64,000 nucleotides of DNA. Origin: Pseudomonas entomophila (GTDB lineage: Bacteria; Pseudomonadota; Gammaproteobacteria; Pseudomonadales; Pseudomonadaceae). Location: assembly GCF_029193575.1 (NCBI RefSeq), contig NZ_JARGCS010000024.1, positions 124,001 through 188,000 of the forward strand, written 5' to 3'. Positions 35,935 through 47,660 of the stretch are shown in pieces. Each line of letters begins with the position of its first letter. Positions within the stretch are counted from its first letter, which is position 1. The translations under genes and the position numbers were made by a program. The notes under the pieces were generated by a model that worked only from the letters and a program-made list of their open reading frames with translations, searched no databases and had not been told where the DNA came from.

Positions 35935-37251
35935 TCAGCGCTGGCGTAGGCTGTCCAGCAACTGATGCGTCGGGTAGCCATCCGCTGGCCAGCCCCGGGC
36001 CTGCTGGGCATTGCGAATGGCCTTGCGGGTATTGGCACCGATGATCCCGTCGGCGTTACCGGCTTCGTGCCCACCGCTATTGAGCAGGTTCTGCAGTTCC
36101 ATGCGCTCGCTGCGGCTCAGCGGCAGGTCGTCCTTCGGCCAACTGCCGGCAATGAACCCCCAGCCCGAGAAGCGATCGCCCAGTAGCCCGACGGCCAGCG
36201 CATAGGACGACGAATTGTTGTACTTCAGGATGGCGCGGAAGTTGTCCAGCACCAGGAACGCCGGGCCGCGCGCACCCGCAGGCAGCAGCAGGGCGGCGGA
36301 CAGTTGGCTGCTGCCGTTCGGCAGTTGGGTGCCAGCGGGCAGCTTCACCCCCAGTTGCAGCCAGTCGCTGACCGGCTTGCGCAGCGAGCCATCGGCCAGC
36401 CAGTAATCGAAGCCCGCCGGTACCTGCACCTCGAAGCCCCACGGCTGGCCGTGCTTCCAGCCCGAGGCCTGGAGGTAATGGGCGGTCGAGGCCAACGCGT
36501 CGGCGCTGCTGCTCCAGATATCGCGGCGGCCGTCGCCGTCGAAGTCCACCGCGTGGGTGTTGTAGGTGGTGGGGATGAACTGGGTCTGGCCCATGGCGCC
36601 GGCCCAGGAGCCGCGCATGGCCTCGGGCTGGATATCGCCGTTCTGCAGGATCTGCAGCGCGGCGATCAGCTGGTCCTGGGCGAACTGTGGGCGACGGCCC
36701 TCGTAGGCCAGAGTGGCCAGCGAGCGGATCACCGATTTGTTGCCCTGGAACTGGCCGAAGTTGCTCTCCATGCCCCACACCGCCACCAGCGTCTGGCGGT
36801 CGACGCCATAGCGCTGTTCGATGCGTGTCAGCAGCTCGGCATTCTGCTCGAGCAGTTTCTTGCCATTGCGCACGCGCAGCGGCGACAGCGCGCCGTCGAG
36901 GTATTCCCACACCGGGCGGGTGAATTCCGGCTGGCTACGGTCGGCCTTGATCACGTCCATGTCCGGGGTGACGCCGAGGAAGGCGCGGTCGAACAGGGCG
37001 GGGCTGATACCGGCTTGCAGCGCCTGTTGGCGGAAGCCGGCCTGCCATTGGGCGAAGGTTTGCAGGGGCTGGATTTCGGTGCTCACGTCAGGCGTGGCGG
37101 TTGGCAGGGTGACGACAGGCGTCGGCTGGGCGGGTGCCAGCGGCAGGGCGTCGGCGGCGGTGGGTTTTTCCGCGCAGGCGACGAGCAGGATGAAGCTGGA
37201 GGCCGCGATCAGCTGGCGGGGTTGCCAGCGTTGGGAAAGGCTGAAGGGCAT
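35935..37251 (-). CDS. MltB-family lytic murein transglycosylase with PG-binding domain
   Basis: A 438-residue lipoprotein with lipobox LVAC (about residue 26). The catalytic glutamate is in VWGMESNFGQFQGNKSV, and GSWAGAMGQTQFIPTTY is the second MltB-family block. The C-terminal 60 residues form a peptidoglycan-binding domain (LQNLLNSGGHEAGNADGIIG, KAIRNAQQARGWPADGYP). It is the second MltB-type enzyme in the window and lacks linkage to the elongasome genes. It resembles the SltB-type paralogues of pseudomonads. Confidence 0.92.
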   Translation of the reverse strand: MPFSLSQRWQPRQLIAASSFILLVACAEKPTAADALPLAPAQPTPVVTLPTATPDVSTEIQPLQTFAQWQAGFRQQALQAGISPALFDRAFLGVTPDMDVIKADRSQPEFTRPVWEYLDGALSPLRVRNGKKLLEQNAELLTRIEQRYGVDRQTLVAVWGMESNFGQFQGNKSVIRSLATLAYEGRRPQFAQDQLIAALQILQNGDIQPEAMRGSWAGAMGQTQFIPTTYNTHAVDFDGDGRRDIWSSSADALASTAHYLQASGWKHGQPWGFEVQVPAGFDYWLADGSLRKPVSDWLQLGVKLPAGTQLPNGSSQLSAALLLPAGARGPAFLVLDNFRAILKYNNSSSYALAVGLLGDRFSGWGFIAGSWPKDDLPLSRSERMELQNLLNSGGHEAGNADGIIGANTRKAIRNAQQARGWPADGYPTHQLLDSLRQR

Positions 37252-37304
37252 GCACAGATCCAGGTTTGCAGTTCAGGTGCCGACCATACCATGACTGCGC
37301 CTTT

Positions 37305-37469
37305 TCATGCCGCCAGAAAGCAAGAAGCCTCCCAATCTCTCGATTGGAAGGCTTCGCGGCGGTAGCTGCCCTTGCCCTTTTCCGGTCGTTCCTGGCGGCA
37401 GCGGAACAGGGGTTGGGCGACGATCGACTTGGCCTTGTTCGGGCCGTGCTTTTTCGGCTTCTTGCTCAT
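37305..37469 (-). CDS. arfA: Alternative ribosome-rescue factor ArfA
   Basis: A 54-residue protein, too short for routine ORF cut-offs. It begins MSKKPKKHGPNKAKSIVAQP and contains the ArfA blocks PLFRCRQERPEKGKGSYRRE and DWEAS. ArfA recruits RF2 to ribosomes stalled on broken mRNA when trans-translation fails. In E. coli arfA carries a stem-loop near its 3' end, so it is made from a non-stop mRNA and is tagged and destroyed while tmRNA works. Here a 14-base-pair stem-loop likewise lies inside the reading frame (37324-37355). The basic N-terminal half and the position of the hairpin over the DWEAS codons fit the family. The ribosome site is weak (GGGAA). Confidence 0.82.
   Translation of the reverse strand: MSKKPKKHGPNKAKSIVAQPLFRCRQERPEKGKGSYRREAFQSRDWEASCFLAA
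37324..37355 (-). terminator. Stem-loop inside the arfA reading frame
   Basis: On the minus strand GAAGCCTTCCAATC and GATTGGGAGGCTTC pair over 14 bases (one G-U wobble) around loop GAGA, followed by TTGCTTTC. It covers codons about 39-49 of arfA and can end or cut the mRNA before the stop codon. Confidence 0.8.
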
Positions 37470-37557
37470 GGCGGGGTTCCCGATGGGGGTGGGTTTCGGG
37501 GCGCACTTTAAGGCTGGGGGTGGGGGAGGACCAATTGATTGTGTTTATCGCGGCTGA

Positions 37558-37588
37558 CCTCGTCGCGGTGCAAGCCGGCTCCCACAGG
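37558..37588. repeat. Single REP-like element
   Basis: The bases cctcgtcgcggtgcaagccggctcccacagg match one REP unit with two substitutions. It is just upstream of the holA stop. Confidence 0.55.
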
Positions 37589-37603
37589 TGGGCGAGCTGG
37601 GGC

Positions 37604-38641
37604 TTATTCCGGTGGAAGGGCGATGCGCTGGCCGGCCATCAGCAGCGACAGGCGCGCCAGGCTGGTCCACGGCGAACCCTCGGCCTGGCCCTTGATCTGC
37701 GCATCGATGCGCTGGGCATCCTGCAGCAGCTGTGCCCAGCGTTGCGCGGAAAGGCGTTGCAGGGCCTTGCTGACCAGCGGTCGGCGCTTGTCCCAGACCG
37801 GCGGGCGGGCTTGGCTGAATGCCTTGTCCAGCGGCACGCCCTGGCTGAACTGCTGGGCCAGGCCGGCCAACTGGCGCAACTCGCGGGCCAGCGCCCAGAG
37901 AATCACCGGCGGCTCCACCCCTTCACCACGCAGGCCTTCGAGCATGCGCAGGGCGTGGGCGGCTTCGCCGTTGAGGATGGCGTCGACCAACCCGAACACG
38001 TCGAAACGCGCGCTGTCGGCCACCGCCGCCTGCACGGTCTCGACGGTGATCTGGCTGCCCTCGGCGAGCAGCTTGAGCTTCTCGATCTCCTGGGCGGCGG
38101 CCAGCAGGTTGCCTTCGACCCGTGCGGCGATCAGGTCGACCGCGTCGCGCTGGGCCGACAGCCCGGCCTGGGTCAGGCGTTGGTTGATCCACTGGGGCAA
38201 CTGCTGCGCGTCGACCGGCCAGATCTGGATGAACTGGCAATGCTCGCCCTCGATCAACGCCTTGCCCCACTTGGTCTTCTGCGCACTGCCATCGAGTTTG
38301 GGCAGGCTGATCAGCAGCAGGGTGTCTTCAGCGGGGCGGGCGCAGTACTCCATCAATGCGGCAGCGCCTTTGTCGCCGGGTTTGCCCGAGGGCAGGCGCA
38401 GTTCCAGCAGGCGTCGTTGGGCGAACAGCGACAGGCTGGCGCCGGCCAGCAGCAGGCTGCCCCAGTCGAAGTTGGCGTCGGCGCTGAACACCTGGCGTTC
38501 GTCGTAGCCTTGCTGGCGCGCGGCGTTGCGGATGGCGTCGGCGGCTTCCTGGCACAGCAACGGGTCGTCGCCGCTGATCACGTAGACGGGCGCGAGGTTG
38601 CCTTGCAGGTGCTTGTTGAGCTGGGCGGGGGAGAGCTTCAT
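37604..38641 (-). CDS. holA: DNA polymerase III subunit delta
   Basis: A 345-residue clamp-loader delta subunit that opens the beta clamp. The N-terminus MKLSPAQLNKHLQGNLAPVY and VISGDDPLLCQEAADAIR are typical, and RFDVFGLVDAILNGEAAHAL is the conserved domain II-III segment. There is no functional Walker motif, as expected for delta. It follows lptE by 36 bases, which hold a GGGGCACC/GGTGCCCC hairpin (38651-38669). Confidence 0.95.
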   Translation of the reverse strand: MKLSPAQLNKHLQGNLAPVYVISGDDPLLCQEAADAIRNAARQQGYDERQVFSADANFDWGSLLLAGASLSLFAQRRLLELRLPSGKPGDKGAAALMEYCARPAEDTLLLISLPKLDGSAQKTKWGKALIEGEHCQFIQIWPVDAQQLPQWINQRLTQAGLSAQRDAVDLIAARVEGNLLAAAQEIEKLKLLAEGSQITVETVQAAVADSARFDVFGLVDAILNGEAAHALRMLEGLRGEGVEPPVILWALARELRQLAGLAQQFSQGVPLDKAFSQARPPVWDKRRPLVSKALQRLSAQRWAQLLQDAQRIDAQIKGQAEGSPWTSLARLSLLMAGQRIALPPE

Positions 38642-38650
38642 GGGATAGGC

Positions 38651-38669
38651 GGGGCACCTGGGGTGCCCC
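38651..38669 (-). other. Intercistronic hairpin between lptE and holA
   Basis: GGGGCACC / GGTGCCCC with a 3-base loop and no T-run lies in the 36-base gap. It is likely an mRNA processing or stability element. Confidence 0.45.
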
Positions 38670-38677
38670 GTTCAGGC

Positions 38678-39283
38678 TCAGTGGGCCGGGACTTCCAGCG
38701 GCGATTGCTGGGGGGTGGCGTCCTGGATGCGCTGGGCTTCTTGCAAGGCTTGGGCTTCGGCGCGGGCGCGTTCGTCGGCCTGTTGCTGGAGCTGGTCGAG
38801 GCGGGCCGGCGTCAGCTGTTGCAGGCGGACCATCATGCCCTGCACCAGGTCGCGGCGAAGTTCCTGGCGAACCTGCGTGGCTTCCTGGCCGGAGCCGGTG
38901 ATGTTGTTGCCGTCATACACGCAGACCTTGCGAACCTCCAGCTTGTCCTGCAGCAGCTCGGCATCGTTCAGGCCTTGAACCGAGTACCTCAAAACGGTGG
39001 TCAGCTCGTACTCGGCGGAGCGGCTGCCGCCGGTGTAGGTCGCCGCGCGCTGGCTTTCCTGTTCATCGGTCAGCACCAGCTTGTACGGCGCGCCGACGTG
39101 AACCTTGACGCCGCTGTTCTCGAGCGAGCGGCGCAGCTGGTTGACGGTCTCGCCGAAGGCGTTACGCGCGCTGAGGTCCAGCTCCTTGAAAGCCAGTTCG
39201 GTGGTGCCGGTGCCGCGCAGCTGGAAACCGCAGGCGCTGAGCACGACGGCCAGGCCCATTACCAGCAGATTGCGTTTGATCAT
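38678..39283 (-). CDS. lptE: LPS-assembly lipoprotein LptE
   Basis: A 201-residue outer-membrane lipoprotein that plugs LptD and helps insert lipopolysaccharide. The signal peptide ends at lipobox LSAC, followed by GFQLRGTGTTELAFKELDL, the usual LptE N-terminus. ATYTGGSRSAEYELTTVLRY is the second family block. The C-terminal third is rich in Gln, Ala and Arg (coiled-coil-like). It lies between leuS and holA in the normal order. Confidence 0.94.
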   Translation of the reverse strand: MIKRNLLVMGLAVVLSACGFQLRGTGTTELAFKELDLSARNAFGETVNQLRRSLENSGVKVHVGAPYKLVLTDEQESQRAATYTGGSRSAEYELTTVLRYSVQGLNDAELLQDKLEVRKVCVYDGNNITGSGQEATQVRQELRRDLVQGMMVRLQQLTPARLDQLQQQADERARAEAQALQEAQRIQDATPQQSPLEVPAH

Positions 39284-39309
39284 GTTGTTGCTCCCTTGTG
39301 GGCCTGTTC

Positions 39310-39338
39310 CGCCCGCCCGCGCACTGCGCGGGCGGGCG
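39310..39338 (-). other. 13-bp GC hairpin between leuS and lptE
   Basis: A perfect 13-base-pair stem, CGCCCGCCCGCGC / GCGCGGGCGGGCG, has a 3-base loop and no T-run on either side. It starts 6 bases after the leuS stop and is very stable. Roles could be partial termination or mRNA protection. Confidence 0.6.
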
Positions 39339-39344
39339 TTGCCA

Positions 39345-42503
<3,159 letters not shown>

Positions 42504-42634
42504 CCGTTCAGGATTCAAGGCGCAGGTCGTCTTGCGCCGCTTCTTCGATACCTTCGCACTGATCGGCGCCGGCCTCGCTCTTGTTGCCCGGCGCCGATCC
42601 TCTTAGGCTGCACGCCTTCCATGGAGGTGTGTTC

Positions 42635-43396
42635 ATGCCCATTCGCTTCTTCATCAAACAGTGGTTGATGCCGCCCGGCGTGTTGTTCCTGTTGCTGCTC
42701 GCGGCCTGGTGGTTGCGCCGACGGCGCCCGCGTCTGGCGGCGACATGCTTCACGCTGGGGCTGGGCGGGTTGTGGCTGATGAGTCTGCCGCTTGTGATGG
42801 AGGAAACCGCACGGCGGTTGGAGACCGAGCCGGCCCTGGCTGTCGAGCAGTGGGCCGGCCTGGCTGCGCGTGCCGACGTGATCGTGGTGCTTGGCGCCGG
42901 GCGCGAGCGTGGCGACCCGGCTTGGGGTGGGCAGGACCAGCCGACCGGGGTCGCGCTGGAGCGCCTGCGCTATGCCGCGCAACTGGCCAGGGCTTCAGGG
43001 CTGCCGGTGCTGACCAGTGGCGGGCTGCACTTCGGGGCCCCGCCCAGCGAGGCACGGATCATGGCCGAGCGGTTGCAGGCGGACTTCGGCGTGGCGGTGA
43101 AGTGGCAGGAAGAGGCCAGCCGCACCACCTGGGAGAACGCTCGGTTCAGCGCCGAGCTGTTGCAGTCGCTGGGCATTCGCCGGGTGGTGGTAGTGACCCA
43201 GGCCTGGCACATGCAGCGTTCACGCTGGAGTTTCGAGCGGGTCGGCTTCGAGGTGGTGCCGGCGCCGGTGGGATTCCTGGGGGGCGACCATGCGCGGCCG
43301 TTCGCTGGCTTGCTGCCGGAGAGCCGGGCGATGTGGCAGAACGGGCAGTTGCTGAACGAGGTGGTGGGGTTGGTGGGGTATCGGGTGTTCTATTGA
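42635..43396 (+). CDS. YdcF/ElyC family membrane protein (DUF218)
   Basis: A 253-residue protein with two N-terminal membrane segments (about 15-30 and 40-60) and a periplasmic DUF218 domain. Family marks are ADVIVVLGAGRERG, GVALERLRYAAQLARASG, EEASRTTWENARFSAELL and VVVTQAWHMQRSRWSFER. E. coli ElyC, with the same layout, affects lipid-carrier use in envelope synthesis. ATG 42635 follows GGAGG at 7 bases. Confidence 0.88.
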   Translation: MPIRFFIKQWLMPPGVLFLLLLAAWWLRRRRPRLAATCFTLGLGGLWLMSLPLVMEETARRLETEPALAVEQWAGLAARADVIVVLGAGRERGDPAWGGQDQPTGVALERLRYAAQLARASGLPVLTSGGLHFGAPPSEARIMAERLQADFGVAVKWQEEASRTTWENARFSAELLQSLGIRRVVVVTQAWHMQRSRWSFERVGFEVVPAPVGFLGGDHARPFAGLLPESRAMWQNGQLLNEVVGLVGYRVFY

Positions 43397-43414
43397 GGTC
43401 GGTTGAAGCAGGGC

Positions 43415-43494
43415 TGGCCCTATCGCGAGGCAAGCCCGTTCCCACACGTGCGGCGATGTCCGTGTAGGAGCGGGCTTGCCCCGCGATAGGGCCG
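43415..43494. repeat. REP element pair
   Basis: Inverted copies ggccctatcgcgaggcaagc and gcgggcttgccccgcgatag lie between the convergent YdcF-like gene and lnt. Confidence 0.85.
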
Positions 43495-43509
43495 CATCAG
43501 GCGATACGC

Positions 43510-45027
43510 TCAAACGGTCCTGGCGATACGCCCGGCCAGCAGCGCCCAGCCCATCAGCAGCGCACAGACGATCACCAGCGGCCACGAGCGCCATTGCAGG
43601 TAGGGCGTCAACTGCTGCATCGGCACCACCTCGCCATACAGCACCGCGCGCTGGAACTGCGGGACCTGCGCGGTGATTCTGCCGAACGGGTCGATCAGTG
43701 CGGTCACGCCGTTGTTGGTGGCGCGGATCATCCAGCGGCCGGCCTCCAGGGCGCGCATCTGCGCCATCTGCAAGTGCTGCAGCGGGCCGATCGAGGTGCC
43801 GAACCAAGTGTCGTTGCTGATGGTCAGCAGCAGGTCGCTGCGCGCGGCAAGCCCGGCGGCGAACTCGGGGTAGACCACCTCGTAGCAGATGTAAGGGGCC
43901 ACCTGGTAACCCTTGGCCTGCAGCAGTGGCTGGTCCTCGGGGCCGCGGGCGAAGTCCGACATCGGCAGGTTGAAGAACTCGATCAGGCCGCGCAGCACAT
44001 CTTGCAGGGGCACGTATTCGCCGAAGGGCACCAGCTTCTGCTTGAGGTAGGTACCGTCGCCTTCGCCGGTCACGGTGATGCCGTTGTAGTAGCGGCGTTG
44101 GTGATGGACCACTTCACGTACCGGTACGCCTGTGATCAGCGCGGTATGCCGGTCGGCGGCGAAGTTGCCCATCACGCTCAGGTAGCCTTCGGCCTGGTCC
44201 TTGAGCACCGGCACGGCGGTTTCCGGCCACACCAGCAAGTCGACCGGCTTGCTGCTGAAGCTCATGTCCCGGTACAGCGCCAATTGCGCGTTGACGTGGG
44301 CCGGGTCCCATTTCAGCTCTTGCTCGACGTTGCCTTGCAGGGCCGCGACCTTCAGCGGCTCACCAGCCGGACGGGTCCAGGCGTGCTCCTTGAGTGCCAC
44401 GCCGATCGTCCACGGCGCCACCAGCAGCGCGGCACCGATGGCCAGGAACGCCGGGCGCGCGCGTAGGCGGTTGAGGTTGCACAGCAGGGCCGCGGTCAGG
44501 GCCAGGGAGAACGAAATCAGCCATACGCCGCCCAGTGGCGCCAGGCCCGCGAGGGGGCCATCGAGCTGGCTATAGCCAGCGTACAGCCAGGGGAAACCGG
44601 TGAGGAACCAGCCGCGGAAGGCCTCTTGCAGCAACCACAGCGCGGCGAAGCACAGCGCGTCGGCCAGTGGCGCCTCATTGCGGCGCAACCAGCGCGCCCA
44701 GAGCCAGGCGGGCAGGGCGAAGAACCAGGCCAGGCAGGCGAAGAACGCCACCAGCAACAGGATCGCCAGCAGCGGCGAAGCGCCGCCGTAGGTGTTCATG
44801 CTGACGTAGATCCACCAGGTGCCGGCGCCGTACAGGCCGAAGCCGTAGCACCAGCCACGGCCCAGCGCCTGGCGCGGGGTGAGGTCGCGCAGGCCGAGGT
44901 AGAAGGCGACGATGGCCAGCAGCGCGAGCGGCCACAGGTCGAACGGTGCCAGGGCCAGGGTGGTGGCGGCGCCGGCCGCCACGGCCAGCAGGTTACCGGG
45001 CCAGCCGGGGCGGGTGATCCAGCGCAT
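43510..45027 (-). CDS. lnt: Apolipoprotein N-acyltransferase
   Basis: A 505-residue inner-membrane enzyme that adds the third acyl chain to lipoproteins. About six N-terminal membrane segments precede a nitrilase-fold domain with catalytic Glu in LVWPETAVPVL, Lys in LKQKLVPFGEYVPL and Cys in APYICYEVVYPE. It is 8 bases downstream of corC on the same strand, the usual partner. Confidence 0.97.
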   Translation of the reverse strand: MRWITRPGWPGNLLAVAAGAATTLALAPFDLWPLALLAIVAFYLGLRDLTPRQALGRGWCYGFGLYGAGTWWIYVSMNTYGGASPLLAILLLVAFFACLAWFFALPAWLWARWLRRNEAPLADALCFAALWLLQEAFRGWFLTGFPWLYAGYSQLDGPLAGLAPLGGVWLISFSLALTAALLCNLNRLRARPAFLAIGAALLVAPWTIGVALKEHAWTRPAGEPLKVAALQGNVEQELKWDPAHVNAQLALYRDMSFSSKPVDLLVWPETAVPVLKDQAEGYLSVMGNFAADRHTALITGVPVREVVHHQRRYYNGITVTGEGDGTYLKQKLVPFGEYVPLQDVLRGLIEFFNLPMSDFARGPEDQPLLQAKGYQVAPYICYEVVYPEFAAGLAARSDLLLTISNDTWFGTSIGPLQHLQMAQMRALEAGRWMIRATNNGVTALIDPFGRITAQVPQFQRAVLYGEVVPMQQLTPYLQWRSWPLVIVCALLMGWALLAGRIARTV

Positions 45028-45035
45028 GGTTTTCC

Positions 45036-45875
45036 TTAACGGGTGATCGGGGTCAGGCGCAGCAAGTGTATCCGCCGGCTGTCGGCGTTGAGAATACGGA
45101 AGCGGTAGGCGCCGATCTCGGTGGTCTCGTTGCGCTTGGGCAGGTGGCCAAAGGCGCTCATCACCAGGCCGCCGACGGTGTCGAACTCGTCGTCGGAGAA
45201 GGTGCTGTCGAAGAAGCTGTTGAAATTGTCGATCGGCGTGAGGGCCTTGACCAGGAAGTCGCCGCTGGGCAGCGGCTTGATGTAGCTGTCCTCCTCGACG
45301 TCATGCTCGTCCTCGATGTCGCCGACGATCTGCTCGAGCACGTCCTCGATGGTCACCAGCCCCGCCACGCCGCCGTATTCGTCGATGACGATGGCCATGT
45401 GGTTGTGGTTGGCGCGGAACTCGCGCAACAGCACGTTCAGGCGCTTGGACTCCGGCACGAAGGTGGCGGGGCGCAGCAGGTCCTTGATGTTGAAATGGTC
45501 GCCGTTCTCCTTGAGGATCAACGGCAGCAGGTCCTTGGCCAGCAGGATCCCGAGCACATCGTCATGGCTTTCGCCGATCACCGGGTAGCGCGAGTGCGCG
45601 GCGTCGATCACCGCCGGCAGGAATTCGCGGGGCGACTGGCTGGCCTTGATGCTGATCATCTGCGAGCGCGGCACCATGATGTCGCGCACCTGCAGGTCGG
45701 CGACCTGGATGGCGCCTTCGACGATGGTCAGCGCTTCACTGTCGAGCAGCTTGTTCTGATGGGCTTCGCGCAGCAGCTCGAGGAGCTCCTGGCGGTTTTT
45801 CGGCTCATGGGCAAAAGCCTGGGTCAGTTTACCCAGCCAGGACTTTTGCCCGTTGCTCGATCGGTCTTCGCTCAT
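45036..45875 (-). CDS. corC: CorC/HlyC family CBS-domain protein
   Basis: A 279-residue soluble protein with two CBS domains (DLQVRDIMVPRSQMISI; MAIVIDEYGGVAGLVTIED) and a C-terminal CorC/HlyC transporter-associated domain (FDTVGGLVMSAFGHLPKR). It is the YbeX type, which lacks the membrane DUF21 part, and is linked to magnesium/cobalt efflux and to ribosome metabolism. It is followed by lnt and preceded by ybeY. Confidence 0.94.
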   Translation of the reverse strand: MSEDRSSNGQKSWLGKLTQAFAHEPKNRQELLELLREAHQNKLLDSEALTIVEGAIQVADLQVRDIMVPRSQMISIKASQSPREFLPAVIDAAHSRYPVIGESHDDVLGILLAKDLLPLILKENGDHFNIKDLLRPATFVPESKRLNVLLREFRANHNHMAIVIDEYGGVAGLVTIEDVLEQIVGDIEDEHDVEEDSYIKPLPSGDFLVKALTPIDNFNSFFDSTFSDDEFDTVGGLVMSAFGHLPKRNETTEIGAYRFRILNADSRRIHLLRLTPITR

Positions 45876-45901
45876 GGCGGTTACTCGTGATCCTTGCAGT
45901 A

Positions 45902-46375
45902 TCAGTGTGTGATTGATTCGGTTTCGTCGTCGGCGTAAGGGTCCGGGTGACCCAGTTCCGCCAGCAATGTTCGTTCCAGCGCTTCCATCTCTTCGGCCTC
46001 ATCGTCCTCGATGTGGTCGTAGCCCAGCAGGTGCAGGCAACCGTGGATCACCAGGTGCGCCCAGTGCGCCTGCAGCGCCTTGCCCTGCTCGGCGGCTTCG
46101 CGCTCGACCACGGGCACGCAGATGACCAGGTCGCCCAGCAGCGGGATGTCGAGCAACTCGTCGGGCACGTCGGCGGGGAAGGACAACACGTTGGTCGCGT
46201 AGTCCTTGTGCCGGTAGGTGTGGTTCAGCTCGCGGCCCTCGGCTTCGTCGACCAGGCGAATGGTCATTTCCGAATCGGCGCTGCGCTGGCGCAGGGCCAG
46301 CTCGCACCAGCGGCGAAAGGCGTCGTCATCCGGGGCAGCGGCGTCCGTGGCCCGTTGCAGGTCGAGTTCAAGCAT
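45902..46375 (-). CDS. ybeY: Endoribonuclease YbeY
   Basis: A 157-residue zinc-dependent enzyme that acts in 16S rRNA 3'-end maturation and ribosome quality control. The H3 motif [11 protein letters not shown] is intact, preceded by [18 protein letters not shown]. It overlaps the ybeZ stop by 8 bases, showing translational coupling. Confidence 0.96.
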   Translation of the reverse strand: MLELDLQRATDAAAPDDDAFRRWCELALRQRSADSEMTIRLVDEAEGRELNHTYRHKDYATNVLSFPADVPDELLDIPLLGDLVICVPVVEREAAEQGKALQAHWAHLVIHGCLHLLGYDHIEDDEAEEMEALERTLLAELGHPDPYADDETESITH

Positions 46376-47366
46376 CTTTGGCGTGTGCCTCGGGCTTGGC
46401 CTGGCGGGCGTCGAAGCGGTCGTAGGCTTCGACGATGCGTTGCACCAACGGGTGGCGCACCACGTCCTTGGGCTGGAAATGGGTGAAGCTGATGCCCGGC
46501 ACGTCCTTGAGCACCTCGATCACGTGCGCCAGGCCCGACTTGGTGCCGCGCGGCAGGTCGACCTGGGTGATGTCGCCGGTGATCACCGCGGTCGAGCCGA
46601 AGCCGATGCGGGTGAGGAACATCTTCATTTGCTCGAGGGTGGTGTTCTGGCTTTCGTCGAGGATGATGAAGCTGTTGTTCAGCGTGCGACCGCGCATGTA
46701 GGCCAGCGGGGCGATCTCGATCACCTGGCGCTCGATCAGCTTGGCCACGTGCTCGAAGCCGAGCATTTCGTAGAGCGCGTCGTACAGCGGGCGCAGGTAC
46801 GGGTCGATCTTCTGTGCCAGGTCACCGGGCAGGAAGCCCAGTTTCTCGCCGGCTTCGACCGCCGGGCGCACCAACAGGATGCGCCGCACCTGCTCGCGCT
46901 CCAGGGCGTCGACGGCGCAGGCCACGGCCAGGTAGGTCTTGCCGGTGCCGGCCGGGCCGATGCCGAAGTTGATGTCGTTGGCCAGGATTTCCTTGACGTA
47001 GCGCTGCTGGTTGACCCCGCGCGGGCGGATGTTGCCCTTGCGCGTGCGCAGCGACACGCTGACTTCGTTGACCGCCGGGTTGTCGATGTTCTCGACCGTC
47101 GACTCCTGCAGGTACAGGTGCACGGTTTCCGGTGACAGCTCGGTGGCCTTGGCCTCGCGGTAGAGGCGGCGCAGCAGTTGCTCGGCAGCGGAGGTGGTCT
47201 TGGGTTCGCCGATCAGTTCGAACTGGTTGCCGCGGTTGCGGATCTCGATGGCCAGGCGTTGCTCGATCAGGCGCAGGTGCTCGTCGAACTGGCCGCACAG
47301 GTTGGCGAAACGGTGGGCCTCGAAGGGTTCGAGGATGAAGCGATGGGGTTGGATGGGAGCGTTCAA
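46368..47366 (-). CDS. ybeZ: PhoH-like ATPase YbeZ
   Basis: A 332-residue PhoH-family protein. Walker A is [11 protein letters not shown] and Walker B is [36 protein letters not shown] is the family motif. It partners YbeY in RNA metabolism. In P. aeruginosa and E. coli the gene directly before ybeZ is miaB; here the upstream 294 bases hold no such gene. Confidence 0.95.
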   Translation of the reverse strand: MNAPIQPHRFILEPFEAHRFANLCGQFDEHLRLIEQRLAIEIRNRGNQFELIGEPKTTSAAEQLLRRLYREAKATELSPETVHLYLQESTVENIDNPAVNEVSVSLRTRKGNIRPRGVNQQRYVKEILANDINFGIGPAGTGKTYLAVACAVDALEREQVRRILLVRPAVEAGEKLGFLPGDLAQKIDPYLRPLYDALYEMLGFEHVAKLIERQVIEIAPLAYMRGRTLNNSFIILDESQNTTLEQMKMFLTRIGFGSTAVITGDITQVDLPRGTKSGLAHVIEVLKDVPGISFTHFQPKDVVRHPLVQRIVEAYDRFDARQAKPEAHAKDA

Positions 47367-47660
47367 GGTCGTTTTTAGCCGCTCGTCGGCAATGGGTGTG
47401 AGCTCAAGAATAACCCTTGATCGGCGGTGGCGAAAGCACCCAAGCGATCAAGGGTCGATGCAGGCCTCTGCCGCAGTGCCAGCGCTCGATGAGTCCGTGC
47501 GTCAACCCGTGCATGCGGCTGCGTGCCTTCGCTGCGTACCGCGAGCCGTTGCTCGCTCGGTACTGGATTGTCGCACGGGAATTTGACGATTCGGTTATTC
47601 GCCGCACGCTCCGGTCGTTTGCCGGGGCGCGAAAGGCCAAGGCTTTAGGGCGCGCGGGCG
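47367..47660. other. Structured gap upstream of ybeZ, no gene recognised
   Basis: The gap holds two inverted repeats: 47412-47455 (AACCCTTGATCG / CGATCAAGGGT, with an inner GGTG-GCGAAAG-CACC hairpin) and 47537-47564 (GTACCG-CGAGC / GCTCGCTCGGTAC). A 78-codon minus-strand frame (47404-47640) shows no family resemblance and I treat it as chance. Base composition is lower in GC than the flanking genes around 47560-47620. The miaB gene expected here is absent. Confidence 0.5.

Noticed and set aside
47404..47640. 78-codon minus-strand frame in the ybeZ upstream gap
   Set aside because: No ribosome site, no resemblance to MiaB or any family, and it spans inverted repeats.
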